The translations under genes were made by a program, and so were the position numbers. DNA of 64,000 bases from Pseudoalteromonas sp. XI10. Lineage in GTDB: Bacteria; Pseudomonadota; Gammaproteobacteria; Enterobacterales; Alteromonadaceae. A model generated the notes under the pieces. The model ran no database searches, was not told the origin of the DNA, and saw only the letters and a program-made list of their open reading frames with translations. The stretch spans positions 62,001-126,000 of the forward strand of contig NZ_LOPY01000061.1 of NCBI RefSeq assembly GCF_001469895.1, in the 5' to 3' direction. Shown here piece by piece: positions 44,791-52,644 of this stretch. Each line of letters starts with the position of its first letter. Position 1 is the stretch's first letter.

Positions 44791-46224
44791 ATGAAAAAAC
44801 TAACACAAGGATTGCTCCTTTCCTTGCTATGTTTCGGTGGCCAAGCTCATGCTGCGTCAACTGGTACTATCGATTTACTCACCCACCCTGTTGGCATTAT
44901 ATGCCTTATTATTTTTATCTTTGCTTATGTGCTCGTCATACTCGAAGAAAAAATTCACTTACGCAAATCAAAACCCGTATTGGTTGCAGCCGGGATTATT
45001 TGGACCCTTATTGCTTGGCAGTACAGTGCACAAAACTTATCTGATCTTAGCACCGACGCATTTCGTCACGCCTTGTTAGAATTTTCGGAGTTAATGCTAT
45101 TTTTGCTCGTTGCGATGACCTACATCAACGCCCTAGAAGAGCGTCGTTTATTTGATGGCCTAAGAAGTTGGCTGGTTGCGAGGGGCTTTAGCTACAAACA
45201 ATTATTTTGGATAAGCGGTGTACTGGCATTTTGTATTTCACCTGTAGCCGATAACTTAACTACCGCCCTACTTTTATGTGCAGTGGTAATGAAGGTAGCA
45301 GCAAATGATAACCGCTTCATTGCTATGTCGTGCGTCAATATTGTAATAGCCGCAAATGCCGGTGGCGCATTCAGCCCATTTGGTGACATCACGACACTGA
45401 TGGTTTGGCAAGCCGATGTTGTTGCCTTTACCGAGTTCTTTGTTTTATTTCTACCGGCTTTAGTCAGCTATATTATTCCTGCATTTGTTATGTCTTTATT
45501 TATCAATAACCGTCACCCGGATACGGCCGATGAAGATATTGAACTTAAACGCGGTGCGCTTCGCATATTGTGCTTATTCTTACTGACAATACTCACCGCC
45601 GTGGTGCTAAAAACCGCCTTTGGTTTACCGCCGGTTGTGGGCATGATGATGGGCCTTGGTTATTTACAATTTTTTGGTTACTTCTTACGCGTGACACTCC
45701 CCGGCTCTCTTGCCAGAAAGCGCGCCATGGCAGAGCGTGAAGGTGATAAAGAGCGCTTATCTCGCTTAGGTAATGTTGTTCCTTTTGATGTATTTAGCCG
45801 TGTATCGAGAGCCGAATGGGACACGCTCTTGTTCTTCTATGGCATCGTTATTTGTGTTGGAGGCTTAGGGTTTATCGGCTACTTAGCGCTGCTTTCTGAC
45901 TTACTTTATAACAACTGGTCTGCTACCGGTGCGAACATTATTCTTGGTTTAATGTCAGCGGTAGTCGATAACATTCCAGTGATGTTTGCAGTATTACAAA
46001 TGATGCCTGATATGTCGCACGGTCAATGGCTGCTTATTACGCTAACAGCAGGAATTGGTGGCAGCCTGTTATCAATTGGCTCTGCGGCAGGAGTTGCACT
46101 AATGGGTCAAGCGCGAGGGATATACACCTTTAATAGCCACTTAAAATGGTCGCCGGTCATTTTACTAGGTTACTTTGCTGGAGTATTAACTCATTTATAT
46201 CTCAATACAGCCTACTTCGGCTAA
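44791..46224 (+). CDS. nhaD: Na+/H+ antiporter NhaD
   Basis: 477-aa inner-membrane antiporter of the ion-transporter superfamily, exchanging Na+ or Li+ for H+ at alkaline pH in marine and halophilic bacteria. It has a cleavable-looking signal segment (LLLSLLCFGGQAHA), then about 12 hydrophobic segments. Conserved motifs SPVADNLTTALLLC and NAGGAFSPFGDITTLM in the first half are mirrored by SAVVDNIPVMFAVL and GIGGSLLSIGSAAGVALMG in the second. ATG 44791 is preferred over a TTG 12 bp upstream. Monocistronic, with a strong terminator. Confidence 0.93.
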   Translation: MKKLTQGLLLSLLCFGGQAHAASTGTIDLLTHPVGIICLIIFIFAYVLVILEEKIHLRKSKPVLVAAGIIWTLIAWQYSAQNLSDLSTDAFRHALLEFSELMLFLLVAMTYINALEERRLFDGLRSWLVARGFSYKQLFWISGVLAFCISPVADNLTTALLLCAVVMKVAANDNRFIAMSCVNIVIAANAGGAFSPFGDITTLMVWQADVVAFTEFFVLFLPALVSYIIPAFVMSLFINNRHPDTADEDIELKRGALRILCLFLLTILTAVVLKTAFGLPPVVGMMMGLGYLQFFGYFLRVTLPGSLARKRAMAEREGDKERLSRLGNVVPFDVFSRVSRAEWDTLLFFYGIVICVGGLGFIGYLALLSDLLYNNWSATGANIILGLMSAVVDNIPVMFAVLQMMPDMSHGQWLLITLTAGIGGSLLSIGSAAGVALMGQARGIYTFNSHLKWSPVILLGYFAGVLTHLYLNTAYFG

Positions 46225-46232
46225 ACCTTAAT

Positions 46233-46270
46233 AAAGTAAAAACCCTTATCACTTTGAGGGTTTTTACTTT
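46233..46270 (+). terminator. Terminator after nhaD
   Basis: AAAGTAAAAACCCT (46233-46246) and AGGGTTTTTACTTT (46257-46270) form a 14-bp perfect stem with a T run in the 3' arm, 8 bp after the nhaD stop. Confidence 0.88.
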
Positions 46271-46405
46271 AAATATTCCACAATGAGCAGTTTATAAACA
46301 GACATGTCGTAATAAGCTGTGTTTTTGTCGTAAAAAGTCAAGATTAAGGCAGGCGCTTTACTTTAGTCTAATAATTCACAAATAAGGTGAATTGAGGACA
46401 CACAT

Positions 46406-47470
46406 ATGAGCCAAATGAATTCTGTTGCCATGCAAAATGGCAAGCTGCATGTAAAACAAATTGATATTCCTACACCTGGACCCGGCCAAGTACTGGTAAA
46501 AAGCCTAGCTTGCGGTATTTGCGGTTCTGATATTCATATAACCCGCCACACCAGCGATGTATTCGATATCTATAAAAACCTTGGCATCATGGCTAAAGAT
46601 GCAGGCGATGACCAAGAAGTGTTATTAGGCCATGAATACGCGGCAGAAATCGTTAGCTACGGCCCAAATACTAAAGGCGAATTAGCTAAAGGCACCCGCG
46701 TAACCTCAGTGCCTATTTTACTTTCTGCTGGCGGCGCTGGCGTAGGTGTAACCCCTGGACTATATGGTGCCTATTCTGAATACTTTATTGTTGATGAAGC
46801 CTTACTATTACCTATCCCTGATGCTGTTCCATCAGAAGCGGCAGCCATTACAGAGCCACTTGCTGTTGGGCTGCACGCAGTAAACCGCGCACAAATGCAT
46901 AATGATGATGTTGCCATTGTGGTTGGCTGTGGTCCAATTGGCCTTGCTGCAATTGCCGCATTAAAGCTTCAAGGCGTAAAACACATCATTGCCTCTGATC
47001 CACAAGAGAGCAAAAAACAAATTGCCCTTGAATTTGGCGCCACAGAATATGTTAACCCTTTGGTTGATGATGAAGTTGCTACAGCCGCAGCACTTGCGGG
47101 TAACAACAAGGTCGTTATTTTTGAATGTGCCGGTGTAAGCCGCTTATTGAACGACTACATTTTACGTGCACCAGCAAAAGCAAAAATCATTGTAACTGGT
47201 GTACATACCGCGCCACTCAACGTTAACTTTGCCTATGCCACAGTGAAAGAGTTAGACCTTATTTTCTCTTATTACTACCAGCCAGAAGAGTTTGCACAAT
47301 CACTTGAGAACATTGCGTCAGGCAAAATTGCATGGCAAAAAATGCGTACTGGTAAAGTAGGCATAGACGGCGTACAAGGTGCATTTGATACCTTATTTAA
47401 ACCAAACGACCATATCAAAATCATCATTGAACCATGGCGTACAGGTGAGCTTGAAAAAGTAACTGGTTAA
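46406..47470 (+). CDS. Zinc-type alcohol dehydrogenase family protein
   Basis: 354-aa medium-chain dehydrogenase/reductase. The N-terminal catalytic-zinc site has SLACGICGSDIHI and LLGHEYAAEI. The Rossmann motif is VVGCGPIGLAAIAAL, with ASDP after the second strand suggesting NAD. The four-cysteine structural-zinc lobe normally found after GHE is missing; VPILLSAGGAGVGVTPG stands there instead. Substrate unknown (secondary alcohol, polyol or threonine-type). It lies directly before the island. Confidence 0.85.
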   Translation: MSQMNSVAMQNGKLHVKQIDIPTPGPGQVLVKSLACGICGSDIHITRHTSDVFDIYKNLGIMAKDAGDDQEVLLGHEYAAEIVSYGPNTKGELAKGTRVTSVPILLSAGGAGVGVTPGLYGAYSEYFIVDEALLLPIPDAVPSEAAAITEPLAVGLHAVNRAQMHNDDVAIVVGCGPIGLAAIAALKLQGVKHIIASDPQESKKQIALEFGATEYVNPLVDDEVATAAALAGNNKVVIFECAGVSRLLNDYILRAPAKAKIIVTGVHTAPLNVNFAYATVKELDLIFSYYYQPEEFAQSLENIASGKIAWQKMRTGKVGIDGVQGAFDTLFKPNDHIKIIIEPWRTGELEKVTG

Positions 47471-47495
47471 TTTAATTGGGGGTTGCTGAGATAAC

Positions 47496-47540
47496 TTGGT
47501 AGCCCCTACAGGAATCGAACCTGTAACTGCCCCTTAGGAG
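47496..47540. repeat. Attachment site copy, distal to tRNA (45-bp direct repeat)
   Basis: Identical over 45 bp to 57048-57092. Read on the - strand it runs from CTCCTAA (anticodon loop) through the T arm (TTCGATT) to the ACCA end of tRNA-Arg. It has no 5' half, so it is a truncated tRNA copy made by integration. Bases on either side differ between the copies. Confidence 0.92.
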
Positions 47541-47682
47541 TGTGAGGAAAGCAGAACTCCCCATATATCCCCATGTACAACCAAGCACAAAAATAAAACT
47601 TAAACAGCTGATTTTTAAAAGATAAAATTAAAGTCATTTTTATACCATTGTTCTTTGCTGTTCTTTGTAGCACAATGAGCTT

Positions 47683-47702
47683 GCTACAAATATGCTACAC
47701 AG
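47683..47702 (+). repeat. Left subterminal repeat, candidate integrase arm site
   Basis: GCTACAAATATGCTACACAG, matching 56985-57004 at 19 of 20 bases in the same orientation. Each copy itself contains two GCTACA motifs 11 bp apart. It lies just upstream of the integrase start (47714), so it could also be an autoregulatory site. Confidence 0.65.
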
Positions 47703-47713
47703 GGAAAGCAGCA

Positions 47714-48859
47714 ATGGCTATAAAAGCTAAAATTACAGCATCGAGTATTAAAGGACTAACACCAGAAGACAAGCGTCTAAATGATACTGAAATTTCAGGT
47801 TTCCACGTACGTATTACCCCTAAAGGTTTAATATCTTATTACCTTTTTTATAGACTCCATGGCAAACAAGTAAATTATAAGCTGGGTGTTCATGGTCAAA
47901 TCACTCCCGCTCAAGCCAGAGATCTTGCTAAAGATAAATTAGCCGAGGTTACAAAAGGCATCGATGTTCAAGCTGTTAAAAAGCAAGAACGCATCAACAC
48001 AGAGCAAGCTAAGCTTTCAACGCTAGAGAAGTTTCTAGAAGAGAAATATTACCCTTGGCTTAAGTCACGAAACCCAAAAACGATTCAAAAAACCATCAAA
48101 GCATTTGAGTCATCATTTAAACAATTCATGGATTATCAGATTAAGGATATTACAGCGTGGGAAGTTGAGAAATGGCGAAACAAACGCCTTGATAGCGGAA
48201 TAAAACCTGCCACAACTAACCGCCAGATAAACTTAATTAAGGGCTGTTTAAGCCGTGCTGTTGAATGGGGGTTAATTGAGAGCCACGATTTACATAAAGT
48301 TAAAGCGCTAACCGTTGATAACTCAAAAGTACGTTACCTATCTAAAGATGAAGAGAAACGTTTAAGAGTTGCTTTAGATGAACTTAATATTGATTACCTG
48401 AAAGCTTTGGTTTTGCTTGCTAGAAATACAGGTATGCGTAAAGGTGAGCTACTTTCGCTAAAATGGGCAGACATCAATTTAACAAATAAAGTCCTCACTG
48501 TTGATTTTCAAAATGCTAAATCGGGGAATTCTCGCCACATTCCACTAAACACAGAAGCCTTCAACACGCTTACTCACTGGAAAAACTTATCTGATGATAT
48601 AGGTCACGTATTCAAAGATGGTAATCAGCAACCGCTAAACGATTTTAGATACGACTGGGCTAACCTACTTGAGAAAGCAAATATCACTAACTTCAGGTTT
48701 CATGACTTACGCCACCACTTTGCAAGCATGCTTGTAATGGCGAGTGTAGACTTAAATACTGTGCGAGAGCTATTAGGCCATAGTGACTTAAAAATGACGC
48801 TAAGATATGCACACTTAGCGCCAGAGCATAAAGCCGCTGCGGTTAATTTAATTGGGTAG
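47714..48859 (+). CDS. int: Tyrosine-type site-specific integrase
   Basis: 381-aa phage/island integrase. The N-terminal DUF4102-like arm-binding region (LTPEDKRLNDTEISGFHVRI) and a SAM-like core-binding domain precede the catalytic domain. Catalytic residues can be placed at R242 (TGMRKGE), H330 and R333 (HDLRHHFAS), the GH of LLGHSDL, and nucleophile Y365 (LRYAHL). ATG 47714 was chosen because the longer frame (from 47648) contains the GCTACA repeats and lacks a ribosome site. It is adjacent to the distal att copy and is expected to integrate the element into tRNA-Arg. Confidence 0.94.
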   Translation: MAIKAKITASSIKGLTPEDKRLNDTEISGFHVRITPKGLISYYLFYRLHGKQVNYKLGVHGQITPAQARDLAKDKLAEVTKGIDVQAVKKQERINTEQAKLSTLEKFLEEKYYPWLKSRNPKTIQKTIKAFESSFKQFMDYQIKDITAWEVEKWRNKRLDSGIKPATTNRQINLIKGCLSRAVEWGLIESHDLHKVKALTVDNSKVRYLSKDEEKRLRVALDELNIDYLKALVLLARNTGMRKGELLSLKWADINLTNKVLTVDFQNAKSGNSRHIPLNTEAFNTLTHWKNLSDDIGHVFKDGNQQPLNDFRYDWANLLEKANITNFRFHDLRHHFASMLVMASVDLNTVRELLGHSDLKMTLRYAHLAPEHKAAAVNLIG

Positions 48860-49068
48860 TTTTTAATTTACTATTTGATAAAGTGTTCTAAGGGGGAACA
48901 GCCAAAGTGTGGAATAAACACTTTCAATTCAGAAGTGCCTTTCATTCTTCCCATAAAGCAGTTGTAATCAGCAACACCTAATAGTAAGTTACTAATATAA
49001 AAATAATTTAATTTTTAATTACAGACATAACTAAGCATCATATAACTGTAAATTCTTAAAGGGATTTC

Positions 49069-50355
49069 ATGAAAAATACATTTAAAGGCTTTCATAATGT
49101 GCCACAAGATCAACTTGAACAGCTGTGGAAAAACGATAAAACTCTTTTTGTATTTGACGCAAACGTCTTATTAAACTTATATGGATATGCCAAGCAAACA
49201 AGAGATGACTTTTTTAAGATCTTAGAATCTATTAATGAAAAAGTTTGGATTCCTTATCATGCGGGATTAGAGTACCAAAACAGAAGACTTGCGGTTATTC
49301 GCAATGAAAAAACTGTATTTAATGAAATAGAAGATTACTTAGTAAAGATTGAAAAGGTTTTTACAAACGATTTCACAAAACTTGCATTACAGCGTCGCTT
49401 TCCAAAACTTTCTGAAAACACCGAAAAGTTAAAAAAAGATATCAGTAAAAACATTTCAAACTATAGAAAATCTGTATCGCACTGGGATAGTGAACAACCA
49501 TGTGTTCGTTCCCATGATGAGATCAGGGAGAGATTAAATGACCTCTTTGAAAATAAGGTTGGAGAAAAACCTGTAAACCAAGAATGGCTTAATAATCTTT
49601 ACAACGAAGGAGCCGAACGTTTTAAAAATAAAGTTCCGCCAGGTTTTAAAGATACCGATAAAGCGAACAAAGACAATAACACACACTTTTTTTATGATGG
49701 TTTAAACTATGAGCGTCAATATGGCGACTTAATAGTGTGGAAACAAATAATAGAAAAAGCAAAAGGTGACAACGTTGAAAATATTATCTTTATTACTGAT
49801 GATGCTAAAGATGATTGGTGGTACACAATAAACTCTAATGGAAAAAAGAATGTAGGGCCATTAGCGCAACTACAGGCAGAAATATATTCTGAGTCTAAAA
49901 TTAGCTCTTTTCAAATGTATAGCACATCTTCCTTCATGAAGGATGGTGAATCGTTTATGGCAGTTGAAGTTGAGGATAGTTCAATTGAAGATGCCAGCAC
50001 ACCACATTCAGAAGTCATAGAAATTGCTATGCCCAAATGGTACTTAGATGCTGAGAAATTTAAATATGAAGATTGTAACCTAATAAACAATAAAATCTCA
50101 ATTAGCAACTTAAGAAACTACATCAAAAGCCAAGACTTAGAATTGAGAACCAACAGATTTGATGACCATATAATTTCAGATTATCTGAAAAATATTAAGC
50201 AAGTTGAAGAGAATGAAGAGCGTAAACGCAATACCATAGAAAAACTTCTTAGTAATTTTGATGAGAATGAAGAGTATAAACGCAATATCATAGAAAAACT
50301 TCTTAGTAATTTTGATGAGACTGATGGTAAAAATAAAAACGATGATAGTGATTAA
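49069..50355 (+). CDS. PIN-like domain protein (DUF4935 / PIN_8 type)
   Basis: 428-aa protein with an N-terminal PIN-like nuclease domain. Acidic residues are in the right order at D30 (FVFDANVLLNLY), E68 (HAGLEYQNRR), D220 (QYGDLIVWK) and D244 (FITDDAKDDWW). PIN domains of this large kind are presumed RNases and occur in defence and mobile regions. The C-terminal ~110 residues are charged and end in an 18-residue tandem duplication (EKLLSNFDE motif). It stands alone with 209 bp upstream. A role as defence cargo or toxin is inference; no antitoxin partner is obvious. Confidence 0.8.
   Translation: MKNTFKGFHNVPQDQLEQLWKNDKTLFVFDANVLLNLYGYAKQTRDDFFKILESINEKVWIPYHAGLEYQNRRLAVIRNEKTVFNEIEDYLVKIEKVFTNDFTKLALQRRFPKLSENTEKLKKDISKNISNYRKSVSHWDSEQPCVRSHDEIRERLNDLFENKVGEKPVNQEWLNNLYNEGAERFKNKVPPGFKDTDKANKDNNTHFFYDGLNYERQYGDLIVWKQIIEKAKGDNVENIIFITDDAKDDWWYTINSNGKKNVGPLAQLQAEIYSESKISSFQMYSTSSFMKDGESFMAVEVEDSSIEDASTPHSEVIEIAMPKWYLDAEKFKYEDCNLINNKISISNLRNYIKSQDLELRTNRFDDHIISDYLKNIKQVEENEERKRNTIEKLLSNFDENEEYKRNIIEKLLSNFDETDGKNKNDDSD
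50209..50316 (+). repeat. Two-copy 54-bp tandem duplication in the PIN gene
   Basis: Copies 50209-50262 and 50263-50316 differ at only a few bases (CG/TA and C/T changes) and encode two 18-residue units ending LLSNFD. In-frame, near the C-terminus; it looks like a recent slippage or recombination event. Confidence 0.92.
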
Positions 50356-50442
50356 AAAAAGATTATATACAAGCTATGAAGTTTAAGCTCTAAACGTCCA
50401 TAAAAATAGAATTTGTTAAAGGTCAAAGCATTGTTATGAATT

Positions 50443-51051
50443 CTAACAATGCTCATCTACATTTCTGGCCTTTAACTTTTTAAATATATAAATCATCAGT
50501 AAAGTTAGCAAAAAAATCCCAACGATATAACTAAATAGTGCCAACCTGCTCGTCAAAAGCTTGAGTTCATCATGTAAAGGTTTTTTTTGATCATTTAGCA
50601 TTTCCGAATATTCAAAGGTTCTAATGTCTCTTTTTAGATCAAAGACCATATACTCATATGCGTTATTAGTAGCTACTCTTTTGATATGTTTCTTTTGCGG
50701 ACTTGTTTCCATTATTGAAAGGTATTCAGCTTTAGCTTTTTGACAGTACCATTCGACGTTTTCACCATGTTTGCTGATTGACTCTATACACATCTGTACT
50801 AGTTCAATACCATCTTGAAGTCTATTTTTGCTAAAAAAACTCTCTCTTTGTAAACTATTTTTTTCTAATTCCTTAACTGAGTTGTCAATTAAATGATTAA
50901 GATAAACTGTAAAGGAAAGTGAAATACTTCCTAGTAAAAAGAAAAATACGAAAAACCGCCTCCATGCAGACTTACTTGCCCATAAAAGTGGTTTTTTGGC
51001 AATTGGGGCAACAACATCATACTCTGACTTTATGGCTTGAAAAATTCCCAT
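50443..51051 (-). CDS. Hypothetical two-TM membrane protein
   Basis: 202-aa protein not recognised as a family. A first membrane segment is near residues 33-52 (FFVFFFLLGSISLSFTVYL) and a second near 170-192 (FSYIVGIFLLTLLMIYIF). The ~115-residue section between is polar and mostly helical, with CIESISKHGENVEWYCQKA holding two cysteines, so it may face the periplasm. It is the only island gene on the - strand, between the PIN gene and the 290-aa unknown. It could be a membrane effector or immunity protein; nothing in the sequence decides. Confidence 0.6.
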   Translation of the reverse strand: MGIFQAIKSEYDVVAPIAKKPLLWASKSAWRRFFVFFFLLGSISLSFTVYLNHLIDNSVKELEKNSLQRESFFSKNRLQDGIELVQMCIESISKHGENVEWYCQKAKAEYLSIMETSPQKKHIKRVATNNAYEYMVFDLKRDIRTFEYSEMLNDQKKPLHDELKLLTSRLALFSYIVGIFLLTLLMIYIFKKLKARNVDEHC

Positions 51052-51144
51052 TACAACTCCATTTAAATAATAATTCTATTATAATAGCAGCCTGAATTTG
51101 ATATAAAATAAATATATTAGAAGTAGTTAGAAAAGGATTTCACT

Positions 51145-52017
51145 GTGAAGAAGTACTACAGACTATCAGAGCTAGAAAAAGCTTTTGCCATATCGATTGA
51201 TGACGCACATTATCTCAATTCAGAAACTGATGTTTCATTTTGTGTTTTCTGCCCAACATCTGATGTAATTTTAGGTGGCTACAGACAAGGGAAATTCGTA
51301 GGCTTTGGTTGCGCTTCATATTCAGGGTTAATTTCATTAGATAAAGCACAGCAAACTGAGCTATTTGAAAATAAAAAAGTAAACTTAAAAGGCTCTGTGA
51401 TTCTTCAAAAAGATAAAATTTCACGGTATACACCAGATTACCCTTTCACTGTTAAAGTGCCGAATCCAGTTATCATTGAATGGCTATCAGCACCTTATGA
51501 TGATATTCCTTTCCAACAATTACCATATATTTTTATGCCTGAGCAACGTAAGAGTATGTCTAAGCAAATCATAAAGACGTTTTATGAACTTGGTGCTAAA
51601 AATGAGGAATCTCTTTCAACGTTGCCTGAAAAGTTCGACCCAAGGAAGCCATTGGTAGACGAACTATTTAAATCATCAAAGACATTTAAATTTGATGATA
51701 TTTGTATAACGTCTAGCGAGCTAGAAAAAGCAAAAGCTTATTTGTTTAAAACTCCTGAGCATGACGCAACATTAAATATGCGTCCAATCGATATATTGCT
51801 TACAAACATAATTGCTCAGTTTCCAATACTAAAGCCAAGCCAAATTTGGGAAAAGTTAAAAAGTGACATCACTAATGACCCACGCTCATTTGATACTGAC
51901 GAAATCATTGATGAAATAGGCGAAGATACTATGTATTGGTATGACTCACGTGCTGAGTTACAACAAATGAAGAAGAAGAGTTTTTATAACTTAATTAAAA
52001 AATTAAAAATAAATTAA
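51145..52017 (+). CDS. Hypothetical protein, 290 aa
   Basis: Not recognised. It starts at GTG 51145 with AAGGAT 8 bp upstream. Soluble; the N-terminal ~110 residues look beta-rich (SFCVFCPTSDVILGGYRQGK) and the C-terminal ~100 are helical and charged (SQIWEKLKSDITNDPRSF, LIKKLKIN end). FCVFC gives one C-x2-C pair, with no second pair for zinc. Upstream of the alpA-like gene on the same strand, separated by two inverted repeats. The C-terminal half resembles in style, not provably in homology, proteins placed before phage replication genes. Confidence 0.6.
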   Translation: MKKYYRLSELEKAFAISIDDAHYLNSETDVSFCVFCPTSDVILGGYRQGKFVGFGCASYSGLISLDKAQQTELFENKKVNLKGSVILQKDKISRYTPDYPFTVKVPNPVIIEWLSAPYDDIPFQQLPYIFMPEQRKSMSKQIIKTFYELGAKNEESLSTLPEKFDPRKPLVDELFKSSKTFKFDDICITSSELEKAKAYLFKTPEHDATLNMRPIDILLTNIIAQFPILKPSQIWEKLKSDITNDPRSFDTDEIIDEIGEDTMYWYDSRAELQQMKKKSFYNLIKKLKIN

Positions 52018-52024
52018 AAGTCAT

Positions 52025-52050
52025 AACTCCTAGAAGGACTCCTAGGAGTT
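52025..52050 (+). repeat. 9-bp inverted repeat ahead of alpA-like gene
   Basis: AACTCCTAG (52025-52033) and CTAGGAGTT (52042-52050) with an 8-nt loop, just after the 290-aa gene. No T run follows, so it is an operator-like dyad or a transcript-end hairpin. Confidence 0.6.
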
Positions 52051-52067
52051 CACTCACCTCTTAAAGT

Positions 52068-52095
52068 CCTCCATGAACTTAAACGTACATGGAGG
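52068..52095 (+). promoter_or_regulatory. Hairpin covering the alpA ribosome site
   Basis: CCTCCATG (52068-52075) pairs with CATGGAGG (52088-52095). The right arm contains the GGAGG that serves ATG 52101, so folding would hide the ribosome site. It is a candidate translational switch for the AlpA-like regulator. Confidence 0.55.
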
Positions 52096-52100
52096 CAATC

Positions 52101-52346
52101 ATGCCAACAACAGAAAACAAACGCGCATTTTCAGAAATAGAAACCGCTGAATACATCGGTATGAGTCGCTCTTTCCTTCGCCAATCACGTATGGAAGGAA
52201 ATAGAACAAATCGCACACCCGCACCACCGTTTATCAAAATTGGTCGTGCTGTTCGTTACTTAAAAGAAGACTTAGATAATTGGCTAAATAGCTTTAGCCG
52301 TTTGGAACATTTAGGCCAAGATCCGCATGGTGCTGATCATGCCTAA
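52101..52346 (+). CDS. AlpA-like helix-turn-helix regulator / excisionase
   Basis: 81-aa MerR-like winged-helix DNA-binding protein of the AlpA/excisionase type: AFSEIETAEYIGMSRSFLRQ (helix-turn-helix), PPFIKIGRAVRYLKEDLDNWL (wing and following helix). In P4-like elements such proteins control integrase expression and excision. ATG 52101 was chosen over ATG 52089 because GGAGG (52091-52095) serves it. The stop overlaps the next gene by 8 bp. Confidence 0.87.
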   Translation: MPTTENKRAFSEIETAEYIGMSRSFLRQSRMEGNRTNRTPAPPFIKIGRAVRYLKEDLDNWLNSFSRLEHLGQDPHGADHA

Positions 52347-52644
52347 GCTATCTAAAGAGCAAAAGCGACTTTTAGTTTGGTTAGCTCAACCAAATAATCA
52401 TTTAGAAATTTGTCGTCAACAAGGCCATTCACTAAATCAAGTGAACGGCCTAAAAACCTATACAGATGAATTTGGCAACCCTTACAAGTTTGATATTCGT
52501 ACCCTCAATAAACTTATTAGCGAAGCCCTAGTATCCAGCGAAATAATTTACCCATTCGGACTTAAGCACGAGCAATATGCTTTAACAAAACTTGGCTTTG
52601 AGTTTGTTGAAAAATACCTAAATCAGTTCAATGAAAACATTTAA
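52339..52644 (+). CDS. Small hypothetical protein of the replication operon
   Basis: 101-aa protein, start ATG 52339 overlapping the alpA-like stop, end overlapping rep by 14 bp. It looks like a small winged-helix fold (LSKEQKRLLVWLA helix; EQYALTKLGFEFVEKYL C-terminal helix). No family recognised. Being translationally coupled between the regulator and the replication endonuclease, it probably acts in replication or its control. Confidence 0.65.
   Translation: MPKLSKEQKRLLVWLAQPNNHLEICRQQGHSLNQVNGLKTYTDEFGNPYKFDIRTLNKLISEALVSSEIIYPFGLKHEQYALTKLGFEFVEKYLNQFNENI

Noticed and set aside
47496..47540. Possible second tRNA-Arg gene
   Set aside because: Only the 3' half (anticodon loop to CCA) is present; no acceptor 5' strand or D arm. 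It is an att copy.
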